NCBI RefSeq assembly: GCF_900113835.1
Contig: NZ_FOQV01000009.1
Span: 62,001 to 126,000 of the forward strand
DNA from: Allobosea sp. OK403
Lineage (GTDB): Bacteria; Pseudomonadota; Alphaproteobacteria; Rhizobiales; Beijerinckiaceae
Reading direction: 5' to 3'
Length of the DNA stretch: 64,000 nucleotides
Shown here: one piece after another, positions 15,372-24,290 of the stretch
Numbering within the stretch: the first letter of the stretch is position 1
How the letters are laid out: each line of letters begins with the position of its first letter
Translations under genes and position numbers: made by a program
The notes under the pieces: model-generated
What the model saw: only the letters and a program-made list of their open reading frames with translations
Told to the model about the DNA's origin: nothing
Database searches by the model: none

Positions 15372-16478
15372 TCAACTTTGGAGGAAAAATCGGATCATCT
15401 CACGCGAGGCATCGGGGCCTGTTGCGTCTGCAAAGCTTCCCCCGTTGTCACCGCCCGACCAAGCGTGGCCGCTGCCATGAACGATCCAATACTCGGCGGT
15501 CGCGGGACCGATTGCCGGGCCGCGCACCATCCGGGTGACGCGCCTGCCGTTGACCATGCCATCGGTCTTAACCTCCGGCAGCTTGCCGTGGCGAGACTGC
15601 GCTCGGTCGAACACCATCTTGCCATTTGACGGGTTGACCGTGACATCGGCGTCGCCGTGGAAGATGATCTTTCTGCCATCCGTTTCTTGCGTCTGATGGC
15701 CCCCTTTAGAGGTGCCCTTCATGGCAGCGAATGCCGACATGACGTCGGAGGCTGCGCCATGCGGCAGGCCGGAATGGATGCCCGCTGCAGCAAAGACGTC
15801 AGGATAGGTCGCCGACAGCACATCCGCCATGGCTGCGCCCGCCGACAAGCCTGCAACGAAAATGCGCTTTCGATCGATCTTGAAGTCCGTGGCCAATTCC
15901 TGAGCCAGACCCGCCAGCACCGCAGGCTCGCCTGAACCACGCTTCTGATGACGTGTCTCGAACCAATGCCAACAGCCTTGCGCATTGGCCGATCGCGGTT
16001 GGTGGGGATAGGCGACGATCAGGCCGAATTCGTCGGCAAGCGCGTTCATCCGCGTTCCTCGCGCAAAATCGTCCGGGTCCTGCGTGCAGCCATGCAGCAT
16101 CATGACCAGCGCCAGCTCCCGCTCGGCATGGTCGGCTGGCCTGTAAAGTTTGTAGGTCACCGATCCCGCCGCAGCGTGAAAGCTGCGCTGGCAAAAGCGC
16201 TCATTGTCGTCTGAGGCGTCAGGAGCGCGCCTGGTCTCCCCTGCGGCTTGCTCGAACTGACCCCGCTCGTTGCGAAGCATGCGCAGGACCTCACCAAGCC
16301 GGCGCGGGAGAGGGGCGTTGAACCCGACCGCATTTGCCTTGCCCTCCTCGGCTGGTCGGCGCGTGGGCGCGGCCTCACCGGAGAGAGCGCGTTGTACTGC
16401 AGCCGTTGCACCCGCCACATCGGCCGTTCGCAGGCGGCGCATGGCTTCGCCGATCGCGGCGTGAAAGCGTGGGTTCAT
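15372..16478 (-). CDS. PHB depolymerase-family esterase
   Basis: Alpha/beta hydrolase of 368 residues of the polyhydroxybutyrate depolymerase/feruloyl esterase family. It has the usual N-terminal extension (MNPRFHAAIGEAMRRL), an oxyanion motif HGCTQDPDDF, lipase box GLSAGAAMA near residue 210 (nucleophile Ser), then HGDADVTVNPSNG (Asp) and HGSGHAWSGG (His). No clear secretion signal, so the substrate may be intracellular. The start at 16478 has an AAGGA ribosome-binding site; the upstream ATG at 16499 overlaps the stop of the ribbon-helix-helix gene (ATGA) and is an alternative. Confidence 0.88.
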   Translation of the reverse strand: MNPRFHAAIGEAMRRLRTADVAGATAAVQRALSGEAAPTRRPAEEGKANAVGFNAPLPRRLGEVLRMLRNERGQFEQAAGETRRAPDASDDNERFCQRSFHAAAGSVTYKLYRPADHAERELALVMMLHGCTQDPDDFARGTRMNALADEFGLIVAYPHQPRSANAQGCWHWFETRHQKRGSGEPAVLAGLAQELATDFKIDRKRIFVAGLSAGAAMADVLSATYPDVFAAAGIHSGLPHGAASDVMSAFAAMKGTSKGGHQTQETDGRKIIFHGDADVTVNPSNGKMVFDRAQSRHGKLPEVKTDGMVNGRRVTRMVRGPAIGPATAEYWIVHGSGHAWSGGDNGGSFADATGPDASREMIRFFLQS

Positions 16479-16495
16479 GGAGACTATCCTTAGTG

Positions 16496-16888
16496 TCATG
16501 TCAGGCGGTCGGCCAAAGCGGCCTTGATCTCGGGAGCAGCATGCAGCGCGCCGAGAACCGTCAGGGAGGCGATGGCATCTCTTGCAAGCTTCGCCGAGAC
16601 GTCGTTGGCTATGATCGCCAAGCCTAGCACCCGGATCTCGAGTCGTTCACCGGCGGCGACTGCCGCCTCCAGATCCTGCCGGGTGAAAATCCGCAATCCA
16701 AGTTCGAGAGCCAGCCGCGTCGTGGCTTTCTCCGCGACGTCGGCATGGGTGGAAAGCTGGTTACGGATCGCCGTGCGAATGAAATCCGAACGGTTCGAGT
16801 AAAAGCCATCCCTGACCAGGAGGTCGATACGGCCAAGGTCCACGAAGCCGAGATTCAGGGTCAGTTTTTCGCTATCCGGCGTTTTCAT
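16496..16888 (-). CDS. Ribbon-helix-helix (CopG-like) transcriptional regulator
   Basis: Predicted protein of 130 residues beginning MKTPDSEKLTLNLGFVDLGRI. Residues about 8-45 fit an RHH DNA-binding fold (LTLNLGFVDLGRIDLLV, then GFYSNRSDFIRTAIRNQL). The C-terminal half (about 55-130) is an unassigned helical region. Start at 16888 leaves the 38-bp palindrome directly upstream; an ATG at 16906 lies inside the palindrome. Its stop overlaps a possible start of the downstream esterase gene, so the regulator probably controls itself and that esterase. Confidence 0.8.
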   Translation of the reverse strand: MKTPDSEKLTLNLGFVDLGRIDLLVRDGFYSNRSDFIRTAIRNQLSTHADVAEKATTRLALELGLRIFTRQDLEAAVAAGERLEIRVLGLAIIANDVSAKLARDAIASLTVLGALHAAPEIKAALADRLT

Positions 16889-16891
16889 CTT

Positions 16892-16929
16892 GCATCCATA
16901 TACCATCCATATGGATGGTATATGGATGC
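16892..16929. promoter_or_regulatory. 38-bp perfect palindrome, putative operator of the RHH regulator
   Basis: The half-site GCATCCATATACCATCCAT is followed by its exact reverse complement, centred at 16910/16911. Inside each half ATCCATA occurs as a direct repeat with 11-bp spacing (one helical turn), giving four recognition elements, the layout used by RHH dimers binding in tandem. It sits four bases upstream of the regulator start codon, so binding would block its own expression. Confidence 0.75.
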
Positions 16930-17082
16930 TGGTGCACGGATATCAAGGGAGCAGGGCGCGCGCGACCTACTCTTCCATAGGCAGGGCGAATGTCCGGAAA
17001 GGGGCCGCGCCGGGTAAGAGCCAGGATATCACGTCAGGCGTGTTATCGACATTGCCGGGGGGCGGAGAGCGCCGTTCGCGCT

Positions 17083-17976
17083 TTAGCGGTCGACACCCGC
17101 GAGGTGCGGGTTCGGTTCGCAATACTCAATCAGCAATTCGGTGAGGACCCGTATCTTCCGTGCGGGATGCTGGCCTGGCGGGCGGACGACATATGCACCG
17201 GCCGGAGGCGGTGGATGACGCGTCATGACCGGCATGAGCGCACCCGACGCGATATAGCCGTGGGTCAGGCAATCCGGCAGGTAAGCGATGCCGAGCCCTG
17301 CGGCCGCAGCGGCGACCAGAGCGGTGCCGTTGTCGGCCTTGAAGCGCCCCTGCGGGCGAACCGTGATGACCTTGTCGCCATCCATGAGTTGCCAGGCTTC
17401 AGTGCCCTGCATGAGAGCCTCATGGGCGACGAGCTCCTCCGGCGTCTCGGGCGACCCATGCGCCTTGATGTAGTCCGGGCTCGCGACGAACTTCCCATGG
17501 ATTGGTCCGATGCGTCTTGCGATCAAGTTGGAATCCTGAAGATAGCCAACCCGTATCGCGCAATCATAACCCTCGGCGATGAGATCGACGAAGCGATCGC
17601 TGTAGCAGGTGTGGATGTGGAGCTGGGGGTGGCGGCGCGCCATTTCCGCGAGGATGGGAGCGAAATGGGTCTGGCCGAAAGAAAGCGGCACGGCAACTCG
17701 CAAGCGGCCGCGAAGCTCACCGGTGGGCAGGATCGTTTCCCTGGCCACGTCGATCTCGGCGCAGATTCTCGCTGCATAATCTCGGAACGTGGCCCCCGCT
17801 TCCGTGAGGGCGGCGCCCCGGGTGGTCCGCGCAAGAAGCTGGACACCAAGTTCCGCTTCGAGCCGGAAGAGCCGCCGGCTGACGATTGACTTGGAGACGC
17901 CGAGCCGGAGCGCAGCGGGCGAAACGCCCCCAGCATCAGCCACTTCTACGAAGGTCTGCAACTCCTCGATATCCAT
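17083..17976 (-). CDS. LysR-family transcriptional regulator
   Basis: Regulator of 297 residues: N-terminal winged helix (MDIEELQTFVEVADAGGVSP, KSIVSRRLFRLEAELGVQLL) and a LysR substrate-binding domain (GRLRVAVPLSFGQTHFAPIL). It is of the CrgA-like subgroup by general look. It is divergent from the isochorismatase-like gene at 18129 with 152 bases between them, so it most likely controls that gene. Confidence 0.92.
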   Translation of the reverse strand: MDIEELQTFVEVADAGGVSPAALRLGVSKSIVSRRLFRLEAELGVQLLARTTRGAALTEAGATFRDYAARICAEIDVARETILPTGELRGRLRVAVPLSFGQTHFAPILAEMARRHPQLHIHTCYSDRFVDLIAEGYDCAIRVGYLQDSNLIARRIGPIHGKFVASPDYIKAHGSPETPEELVAHEALMQGTEAWQLMDGDKVITVRPQGRFKADNGTALVAAAAAGLGIAYLPDCLTHGYIASGALMPVMTRHPPPPAGAYVVRPPGQHPARKIRVLTELLIEYCEPNPHLAGVDR

Positions 17977-18128
17977 TTAGCGTTCCCCTTTCCGCGACAC
18001 AGCTTGCCATAGAATGGCGCTACCGCATCTCGAATGGGAACGGCAAGACTAACCCCAGGCAACGTCGCCCCTGGCGTATGTCTCCCGCAAAACCGATGCC
18101 GCGAACAACGGCGGAAAAGGATGTAATA

Positions 18129-18782
18129 ATGACGTTTCGTAACGGACTTGCTTCGCTTCTTCGTCCAGAAGACTCGGTACTCGTTCTGATCGACCACCAG
18201 CCCTATCAGCTTGCCAACCTCAACAGCCACGACCCGCATGCGGTGGTCAACAACGCGACGGCGCTGGCGAAAGCCGCCAAGGCCTTCGGCGTCCCCACCA
18301 TCCTGACGAGCGTGATCGCTGAGCGGGGCGGTCTCCTCTTCCCTCAGATCACCGATGTGTTTCCCGGCCAGGAGGTCATCGACCGGACGTTCATCAACAC
18401 CTGGGAAGACAGGAAGGTTGTGGACGCGGTCAAGGCGACCGGCCGCAAGCAGCTCGTCATCGCCGGCCTGTGGACCGAGATCTGCGTCGCGATGCCGGTG
18501 ATCCAGGCGCTGGGCGAAGGCTGGGATGTCACCGTCATCACTGACGCCTCTGGCGGCACCTCGGTCGAAGCCCACGCAGTCGCCATCCAGCGCATGATCG
18601 CGGCCGGCGCCAATATGATGACCTGGCTTGCGCTGGCGGCAGAATGGCAGCGCGACTGGGCGCGCACCGAGCACGCCGGCGAGCTGACGGAGGTGCTCAA
18701 GCAGCACGCTGCTGGCAGCGGCATCGCATATCTGTGGGAGCAGCAGTTGCTTAACACGCCGGTGCCGAGCACCGCTGGTTGA
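18129..18782 (+). CDS. YcaC-like isochorismatase-family hydrolase
   Basis: Cysteine hydrolase of 217 residues. Start at 18129 (MTFRNGLASLLRPEDS) has an AAAGGA site. The fold is that of isochorismatase-like hydrolases: catalytic Asp in VLVLIDHQPYQL, the Lys in the RKVVDAVKATGRKQ region and the Cys in AGLWTEICVAMPV. The closest known type is YcaC, an octameric hydrolase of unknown substrate. The same pairing with a divergent LysR gene is common. The substrate cannot be told from sequence. Confidence 0.87.
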   Translation: MTFRNGLASLLRPEDSVLVLIDHQPYQLANLNSHDPHAVVNNATALAKAAKAFGVPTILTSVIAERGGLLFPQITDVFPGQEVIDRTFINTWEDRKVVDAVKATGRKQLVIAGLWTEICVAMPVIQALGEGWDVTVITDASGGTSVEAHAVAIQRMIAAGANMMTWLALAAEWQRDWARTEHAGELTEVLKQHAAGSGIAYLWEQQLLNTPVPSTAG

Positions 18783-18925
18783 TTTGAGCGGGGATGGGGA
18801 GCTTCGCGAGCCGTGCGTTGCGAAAAAGGCGGATGGCGTATCGAGCCTCTTCATCCCCTCTCAATGGAAAGACCGTCCACGCCGTCATGCAAGCGGCCGG
18901 ATCTATTGGTCCGCGCTCCCGCAGC

Positions 18926-18960
18926 TTTCAGCCTGTCGCATGACAGGGCGCCGAGCCGAT
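18926..18960. repeat. Dispersed repeat type E, copy 1
   Basis: CAGCTTTCAGCCTGTCGCAT then GACAGGGCGCCGAGCCGAT. The same core appears at 20273-20313 and 24248-24288. This copy lies between the convergent YcaC-like and fic genes. Confidence 0.6.
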
Positions 18961-18968
18961 CCCTTCTG

Positions 18969-20150
18969 TCAGACCGCAATGGGGAGCGGGTCGGTGCCCT
19001 CGCTCAGGATTGCGAGATATCGCCGGTAGCTGAAAACGCGGCCCCGTTTGCGACCTGTGACCTCCTCGACGATGCCGAGCCGCTCCAGATCGGCGAGCGC
19101 CGCATTGACCGTCGGGGCGGAGAGGCCCGTTTGCTGAACGAGCTGGTTGGCCGTCAGATAGGGATTCTGTTGAAACAGATCGTGGATGCGCAGCGCCGAG
19201 CCAGCCCGATCGCTTTCCAGCGTGATGCGTTCGCGGTCTTCCTTGAACAAGGCGACGATCCGGGTGGCTGCGTCGAACGCTTGATTGGCGGTATCTGCGA
19301 CGCCCGTGAGAAAGAAATCGAGCCAGGCTTCCCACACACCATGCGCGCGCACGTCCTGAAGCAGGCGGTAATACTCTGCGCGATGGGTTTTGAGATAAAG
19401 GCTCAGATAGAGCAGCGGTTTGCGCAGCACGCCGTTGACGCAGAGATACAACGTGACCAGCAAACGCCCGATCCTGCCATTGCCGTCCAGAAACGGGTGA
19501 ATGGTCTCGAACTGAACGTGCAGCAGGCCGGCCTTGATGAGGGCGGGCAGTCGCGACCCTTCCTCGTGCATGAAGCGCTCAAGCGCATCCAGACAATCAT
19601 GCATCTCGGGCGGCGGTGGCGGGACGAAGAGCGCATTGCCGGGACGTGTGCCGCCGATCCAGTTCTGCGAGCGCCGAAATTCGCCGGGACTCTTCGTGCC
19701 GCCACGCCCGCTTTGCAGGAGGCGCGCATGCATCTCGCGGATCAGGCGCAGCGACAGCGGCAGGGTTTCCAGCCGCTCCAGCCCATGCATCATGGCATCG
19801 ACATAGTTCGAGACTTCGCGGATGTCGTCGATCGGTTGGCCGGCCTGCGCCTCCGTCTCGAAGCGAAGCAGGTCGGAAAGGGTCGATTGCGTGCCCTCGA
19901 TCTGCGAGGAGAGGACCGCTTCCTTCCTGACATACATGTAAAGAAACAGCTCCTGGCGCGGGAGCAGCACGGTGATGCCGTCGAGACGGCCCAAGGCTCG
20001 CTCCGCCAGACTTAAGCGTTCCAGCAGGGCAAGCACGTCGATCGACGGCTCCGGCGGCAAGGGCGGCGGCACGAAGGCGCGCACCATCTCGCCCGCAACA
20101 GGGGTCTCGACAAAGCGGCCTAGCCGGAGATTGGGCGCGGGTTCGTGCAT
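18969..20150 (-). CDS. Fic-family protein with C-terminal winged helix
   Basis: Probable AMP-transferase of 393 residues. It has an N-terminal helical domain with the inhibitory motif SSQIEGTQ near residues 80-87 (Ser-x-x-x-Glu form), the Fic motif HPFLDGNGRIGR near residue 218, and a C-terminal winged helix (about 310-375: TANQLVQQTGLSAPTVNAAL, GIVEEVTGRKRGR). This is the common stand-alone class II Fic type; with the Glu of the inhibitory helix present, activity should be self-inhibited. No antitoxin gene is adjacent. An array of CTTAAATAAG repeats lies upstream, and the winged helix may bind it. Confidence 0.92.
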   Translation of the reverse strand: MHEPAPNLRLGRFVETPVAGEMVRAFVPPPLPPEPSIDVLALLERLSLAERALGRLDGITVLLPRQELFLYMYVRKEAVLSSQIEGTQSTLSDLLRFETEAQAGQPIDDIREVSNYVDAMMHGLERLETLPLSLRLIREMHARLLQSGRGGTKSPGEFRRSQNWIGGTRPGNALFVPPPPPEMHDCLDALERFMHEEGSRLPALIKAGLLHVQFETIHPFLDGNGRIGRLLVTLYLCVNGVLRKPLLYLSLYLKTHRAEYYRLLQDVRAHGVWEAWLDFFLTGVADTANQAFDAATRIVALFKEDRERITLESDRAGSALRIHDLFQQNPYLTANQLVQQTGLSAPTVNAALADLERLGIVEEVTGRKRGRVFSYRRYLAILSEGTDPLPIAV

Positions 20151-20172
20151 GAGCCCACTATGATGTCGCGAT

Positions 20173-20240
20173 CTTATTTAAGCAATTGTCGTTTGGCTTA
20201 AATAAGGGCTGAGCTAAGGTAAGCGCCCTTAAATAAGGGG
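20173..20240. promoter_or_regulatory. CTTAAATAAG repeat array upstream of fic
   Basis: CTTATTTAAG at 20173-20182 is inverted relative to CTTAAATAAG at 20197-20206 and 20228-20237, the last one embedded in CCCTTAAATAAGGGG. Spacing is 24 and 31 bases between starts. The first copy starts 22 bases upstream of the fic ATG. This looks like an operator, perhaps for autoregulation. Confidence 0.55.
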
Positions 20241-20272
20241 GCCCACCAACATGGCGGTGACCTTCCGCGCGG

Positions 20273-20313
20273 ATAGCTTTCAGCCTGTCGCACGACGGAG
20301 CCGCCGATGTGAT
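20273..20313. repeat. Dispersed repeat type E, copy 2
   Basis: AGCTTTCAGCCTGTCGCACG followed by ACGGAGCCGCCGATGTGAT; 18 of its first 20 bases match copy 1, and its second half matches the copy at 24248. It lies between fic and the patatin gene. Confidence 0.6.
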
Positions 20314-20350
20314 CATTGCCGCGTTCTGATTCAGCCGCCCCAGGAAGGCT

Positions 20351-21709
20351 TCAAAACGCCGAACGGATGAAGCGTTGATACACGGCGCTGCCACGCAGGA
20401 GCCGCCGGCCGAGACCGGCAAGGAAATCGACATCGTCGGGTTTCAGGCTGAGCCTGTAATGAAGTTGCATGATGCGCGCCTTCTCGTTGGCCTCCTGCAC
20501 ATCAGCCAGCGACAACCGCACCACCTTGACCTCGAGCTTGTCGCATCCCGCCTGTGGTGAGCGCGTGTTGCAGCGCCAATGCGTGAGCCGATCGCGCCAA
20601 CGTGCCGCCTCCTGTTCGAGCACGTCGAAACTCATCCGACTTGCACTGTCGATCATGGCGTCGGCGGCAGCGACGACGGTATCGGTCGCCATGGGCCCCA
20701 CGGCGGCATTCGACATGTCGCCGCCGACCCGCGTCGAGGCGTCGACGACGATAATGATCGCCCGCCGCAATTGTCGCGCCGTAGCAGGCTGGAGCGGCTC
20801 GGGCGCCGGTTGTTTCATCAGCCCGGCGAGATTGCTCGTCGCGAGGTTGTCGACGAGGCCGCCGTCGAGCAATTTGAGATAGTTCAGGTCGCTTGCGCTG
20901 GCATAGCGCTCCTGCGAATCCGAGATATGCCTCTCGAACAGCGAGGCCTGAACAGTCGGCCGTGTCGGGCTTGTCCTTTGTCCGGCGACAGGGCAGGCGT
21001 CGTTGAAATTCCGCATGACGACGGGCGCGAATGCGACTGGCACAGCCGATGAAGCGGCGACCGCATGGGCCAGGGAGAAGCTGTCATAGTCGCTGCAGAT
21101 CGCGAGGAAGCTCTTGCGATCGAAGGAAAAGGGCGCGCGGTTATAAAGGTCCGTCGCGTGCAGAACGAGCCGTGAGCGCCCGCGTCGCTCGACATCGCGC
21201 AGGGTCGCGCCGTGATAGAGACGGTCATCGAGCCAGGCTGCGAAGCCGGATAGATCATTGACGCCGCCGCGATAGGCTCGCAGCAGGTTGTCCGGCGTGT
21301 ATGAGGTGCGCAGTGACGCCTCCGGATCCTGATCGAGAAAATCGCGGCGGAACCCGGAAAGCCCTGTCGGTCCGTAGAGCGCGAAATGGGCGGCAAGAAC
21401 GCCCCCGCCGGAAACGCCGGCCACCACGGCGACATCATCTGCGAGAGTGCGGGTGGCCATACCCGGAGACCGCTGCTCGGCCAGCGCCGACAAGACACCG
21501 TAGCCAAAGGCAGCCGAGCGCGCCCCGCCACCGGAAAAGGCGAGGATGACTGCGGTGTCGCTGGGTTTTGCCAGGGTCATTGGCGCAGCGGGCACGCCAA
21601 TATGCGTCAGCACGGCATTCGAGGGCATATTGGCGGGCTCGGCGCATCCCGCAACACACAGCATGAGCGCCGCAGCTTTCAGAGCCTGTTTGGAAATTCC
21701 AGCCCTCAT
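20351..21709 (-). CDS. Patatin-like phospholipase, predicted lipoprotein
   Basis: Predicted 452-residue lipid acyl hydrolase. From the chosen start (MRAGISKQALKAAALMLCVAGC) it has a lipoprotein signal with lipobox V-A-G-C. The patatin domain follows: oxyanion glycines and start SGGGARSAAFGYGVL, nucleophile elbow GVSGGGVLAAHF, and catalytic Asp in DGGLVDN. The frame is open to 21985, but the lipoprotein signal argues for 21709. The start codon lies inside repeat C and has no clear ribosome-binding site, so expression may depend on the repeat. Probably anchored in the envelope; the substrate is unknown. Confidence 0.85.
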   Translation of the reverse strand: MRAGISKQALKAAALMLCVAGCAEPANMPSNAVLTHIGVPAAPMTLAKPSDTAVILAFSGGGARSAAFGYGVLSALAEQRSPGMATRTLADDVAVVAGVSGGGVLAAHFALYGPTGLSGFRRDFLDQDPEASLRTSYTPDNLLRAYRGGVNDLSGFAAWLDDRLYHGATLRDVERRGRSRLVLHATDLYNRAPFSFDRKSFLAICSDYDSFSLAHAVAASSAVPVAFAPVVMRNFNDACPVAGQRTSPTRPTVQASLFERHISDSQERYASASDLNYLKLLDGGLVDNLATSNLAGLMKQPAPEPLQPATARQLRRAIIIVVDASTRVGGDMSNAAVGPMATDTVVAAADAMIDSASRMSFDVLEQEAARWRDRLTHWRCNTRSPQAGCDKLEVKVVRLSLADVQEANEKARIMQLHYRLSLKPDDVDFLAGLGRRLLRGSAVYQRFIRSAF

Positions 21710-21821
21710 CCTGAGGAGCCGCGCAGCGGTGTCTCGAAGAATGCTCCAGATGGTTCCGGAGACTCTTGGAACATCCTTCGAGACGCTATTTCCGAGGAAA
21801 TGGCTCCTCAGGATGAGGGCT
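21701..21821. repeat. Palindromic repeat type C, complete copy
   Basis: Outer 20-bp arms AGCCCTCATCCTGAGGAGCC at 21701-21720 and its reverse complement at 21802-21821, with inner arms TCTCGAAGAATG and CATCCTTCGAGA. This is a dispersed repeat widely seen in alphaproteobacterial genomes. Its left edge holds the start codon of the patatin gene. Confidence 0.8.
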
Positions 21822-22053
21822 CGCGGAGTTTCCGAACGGTCTCTCAGGAGATGGCGTGTCGCTCTGGCGTAGCGCCGATTTCCGGCAGCGGCTGTTCTTG
21901 GGACAATAGACATTCGACGCGTGAGAGCCCTTCTCAGCGGCGAGATCGTCCCTCGTGAAAGGTAACGCTCGCCGGGGGGCCACATCTCGGCTGCGTCGAT
22001 TATCCCAGCATTATGCGGCGTGGGGAGGCTTCAAAAAAACCGCAGATCCGAAG

Positions 22054-23424
22054 TCAGGCTGCTGGTGGGGGCAAAGTGATGCGAAAACGCGCACCCGTTG
22101 ACGATGAGTCCAGAACGACCACGTCCCCCGCGTGAAGCCGAATGATCGCTTCGACGAGATGCAGCCCCAGGCCGGCGCCTCGCTCGCGCGGTGCCAGCCG
22201 AAAAAAGGGCTCGAAAATGCGGCTGCGCTGCTCGCTCGGTATGCCGGGCCCTTCGTCGGCGACTTCGATCGTCCGTTCTCGTCCGACGGTGATGGTGATC
22301 GTACCGCTACGGCCGCCATGCTCGATGGCGTTCTGAACCAGATTGGCCAAGACCCGTTCAAGCGCGGCTTCGTCGCCCCATGCGGCGACAGGCTCGGCCT
22401 CTGCCTCGAATGCGAGGTGATAGCCCGAAGCGATGGCCAGAGGCGCAAGATCGGCAGCGACGCGCCGGCTCATTGCGACGAGGTCGAGCCTGGCGAAATC
22501 GTCCGGATTGTGTTCGATCCGTTGAAGGTCGAGCAATTGCTCGGCCATCACGGCAAGCCTCGCCACATCCTCCAGAAGGCGGGCCCGCTGAGCCGATTCC
22601 GGCAGGGATTCGAGCCGCGTCTGCAGGATGGCGATCGGTGTCCGAAGCTCATGGGCGGCATCGCCGAGAAAGCGCTTGTGCCGGGCATGGCCCTCGTCCA
22701 GTCGCTGCAAGGCACGATTGACGGCTGCAACGAGCGGGCTCACCTCGCTCGGCACGGAATCGGTGGATAGCCGTGTACCTTGCCGATCGATATCGATCTG
22801 TTCGGCCTGATCCGCCACCTCGCCGAGCCCGACGAGAGCCCGGCGCACGACGATGGGTGTTGCGATGATGGTCACGAGCCCCATGATCACGAGCGCCGGC
22901 AAAACGAAGCTCATGAAGACGATCAGCACCGCCTTAACGAGCCAGCTCAGCGGGGCATTCGCGCCTGGCCCGGTGGCGATCTGGATCTCTCCAGCCGCGC
23001 CATTGACCCAGCGGATCAGCGCGCTGGCGCGCGGCGGATCACCCAGGTTCCAGCCGAGCCGCGCATTGCCGACGCCGTCGAGCGCATCGCCGATGCGGGC
23101 GAAATGCGATGGCGGCATGCCTTCGACCAGCGTGTGACCCTGCCGATCGCGAACGATGAACCAGAGATCGGGAACTTCCGTGCGCAATGTCTCCAGCGCA
23201 GGCGTCGTCCGCAAAATGAGCCCGCCATCGGCCTTGCGCTCAACGGCTGTCTTCAGCGCCTCGATGGTCACATCTTCGGATTCGAAGTTGAAGAGATGGC
23301 CGCCCATATAGAGCGCGCCGATGACGAGCACGACGAGAAGCGAGAGAATTGCGGCCTGCAACGCGAGAAAGCGCCGGACGAGGCGCCATTTGAGCGAGTG
23401 GCCCTTGGCGGGGGATTTGGTCAC
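22054..23424 (-). CDS. Sensor histidine kinase
   Basis: Membrane histidine kinase of 456 residues: two transmembrane helices (about 22-42 and 160-190) flanking a periplasmic sensor region, a HAMP-like linker, dimerisation helix with the phospho-accepting His in AAHELRTPIAIL near residue 257, and an ATPase domain (N box NLVQNAIEHGG, DEGPGIP, GAGLGLHL). The start overlaps the stop of the response regulator gene (ATGA). The signal is not known. It has the look of the QseC/TctE group. Confidence 0.93.
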   Translation of the reverse strand: MTKSPAKGHSLKWRLVRRFLALQAAILSLLVVLVIGALYMGGHLFNFESEDVTIEALKTAVERKADGGLILRTTPALETLRTEVPDLWFIVRDRQGHTLVEGMPPSHFARIGDALDGVGNARLGWNLGDPPRASALIRWVNGAAGEIQIATGPGANAPLSWLVKAVLIVFMSFVLPALVIMGLVTIIATPIVVRRALVGLGEVADQAEQIDIDRQGTRLSTDSVPSEVSPLVAAVNRALQRLDEGHARHKRFLGDAAHELRTPIAILQTRLESLPESAQRARLLEDVARLAVMAEQLLDLQRIEHNPDDFARLDLVAMSRRVAADLAPLAIASGYHLAFEAEAEPVAAWGDEAALERVLANLVQNAIEHGGRSGTITITVGRERTIEVADEGPGIPSEQRSRIFEPFFRLAPRERGAGLGLHLVEAIIRLHAGDVVVLDSSSTGARFRITLPPPAA

Positions 23425-24095
23425 ATCGCCTGCTTCAGGAGATAGCCGACGCCGCGAATGCCATGGATCTCCAGCCCTGCTCCAGCGTCGGCCAGTTTCC
23501 GGCGCAGGCGCGACACATGCATGTCGAGCGCGTTCGACTGGATTTCGTCGTCGAAGCCGTAAACCGCCTCCTCCAGCGCAGCGCGCTGCACCGTGCGGCC
23601 GCGCCGACGCAACAGGGCCTCCAGCACGAGAAGTTCCCGGCGCGGCAAATCGAGCGTCGCGCCATCGATGCTTGCGCAGCGGTCGCGCCAGTCGAACTCC
23701 AGGCGGCCGGCCCGTAGAATGTCGGGCGCAAGCCCCGCTGGCCGGCGCAGCACAGCACGCAGCCGCGCCAGCAATTCGTCGATCGCGAAGGGCTTGGCGA
23801 GGTAATCATCGGCCCCGAGGTCAAGACCTGCGACCCGATCCGTGACATCGCCGCGTGCGGTCAGGACGATCACCGGCGCGGGATGCTTTCTCGCGCGAAG
23901 CCTGGGGATCAGCGTGAGGCCATCGCCATCCGGCAACTGGCGGTCGAGAAGGATCGCGTTGTGAACCGGGGTTTCGATCGCTTCCGCGCCTTCCGCCAGC
24001 GTCGCGGCATGATCGACGACCATGTCGTGCTGACTGAGGGTCGTGCAAAGCGCGGCCGCCATTTCCGGCTCATCTTCCACGAGGAGAATTCGCAT
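23421..24095 (-). CDS. OmpR-family response regulator
   Basis: Response regulator of 224 residues: receiver domain (MRILLVEDEPEMAAAL, phospho-acceptor Asp in ILLDRQLPDG near residue 51, ADDYLAKPF) and an OmpR winged helix (about 130-222: LDMHVSRLRRKL, IRGVGYLL). First gene of a two-gene unit with the kinase at 22054. No CTTAAG-type site was found upstream of it, unlike the other system at 58327. Confidence 0.94.
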   Translation of the reverse strand: MRILLVEDEPEMAAALCTTLSQHDMVVDHAATLAEGAEAIETPVHNAILLDRQLPDGDGLTLIPRLRARKHPAPVIVLTARGDVTDRVAGLDLGADDYLAKPFAIDELLARLRAVLRRPAGLAPDILRAGRLEFDWRDRCASIDGATLDLPRRELLVLEALLRRRGRTVQRAALEEAVYGFDDEIQSNALDMHVSRLRRKLADAGAGLEIHGIRGVGYLLKQAM

Positions 24096-24247
24096 CGCTT
24101 ATGCGTATCCGAGCTTGGCGCTGGATGCTGCGCCGCTGAGGGAAGAGACCAAGTCGGCGCTCTCATATCACTGTTCGTCTGAGTCGATCGATAGCGTGCA
24201 ATGGACGAGGCATGATCCACAGGCTCGCTATCTGGTGGTCTGCAGTC

Positions 24248-24288
24248 CGGGCGCTTTCCGCCCCGTCGCATGACGGAGCCGCCGATCT
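24248..24288. repeat. Dispersed repeat type E, copy 3
   Basis: GGCGCTTTCCGCCCCGTCGC followed by ATGACGGAGCCGCCGATCTAA; its second half is nearly identical to copy 2 at 20273. It ends at the 3' end of the methyltransferase gene. Confidence 0.55.
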
Positions 24289-24290
24289 AA

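Noticed and set aside
18969..20150. Fic gene as half of a toxin-antitoxin pair
   Set aside because: The inhibitory motif is in the same protein and no small antitoxin frame is adjacent, so it fits a stand-alone self-inhibited Fic.
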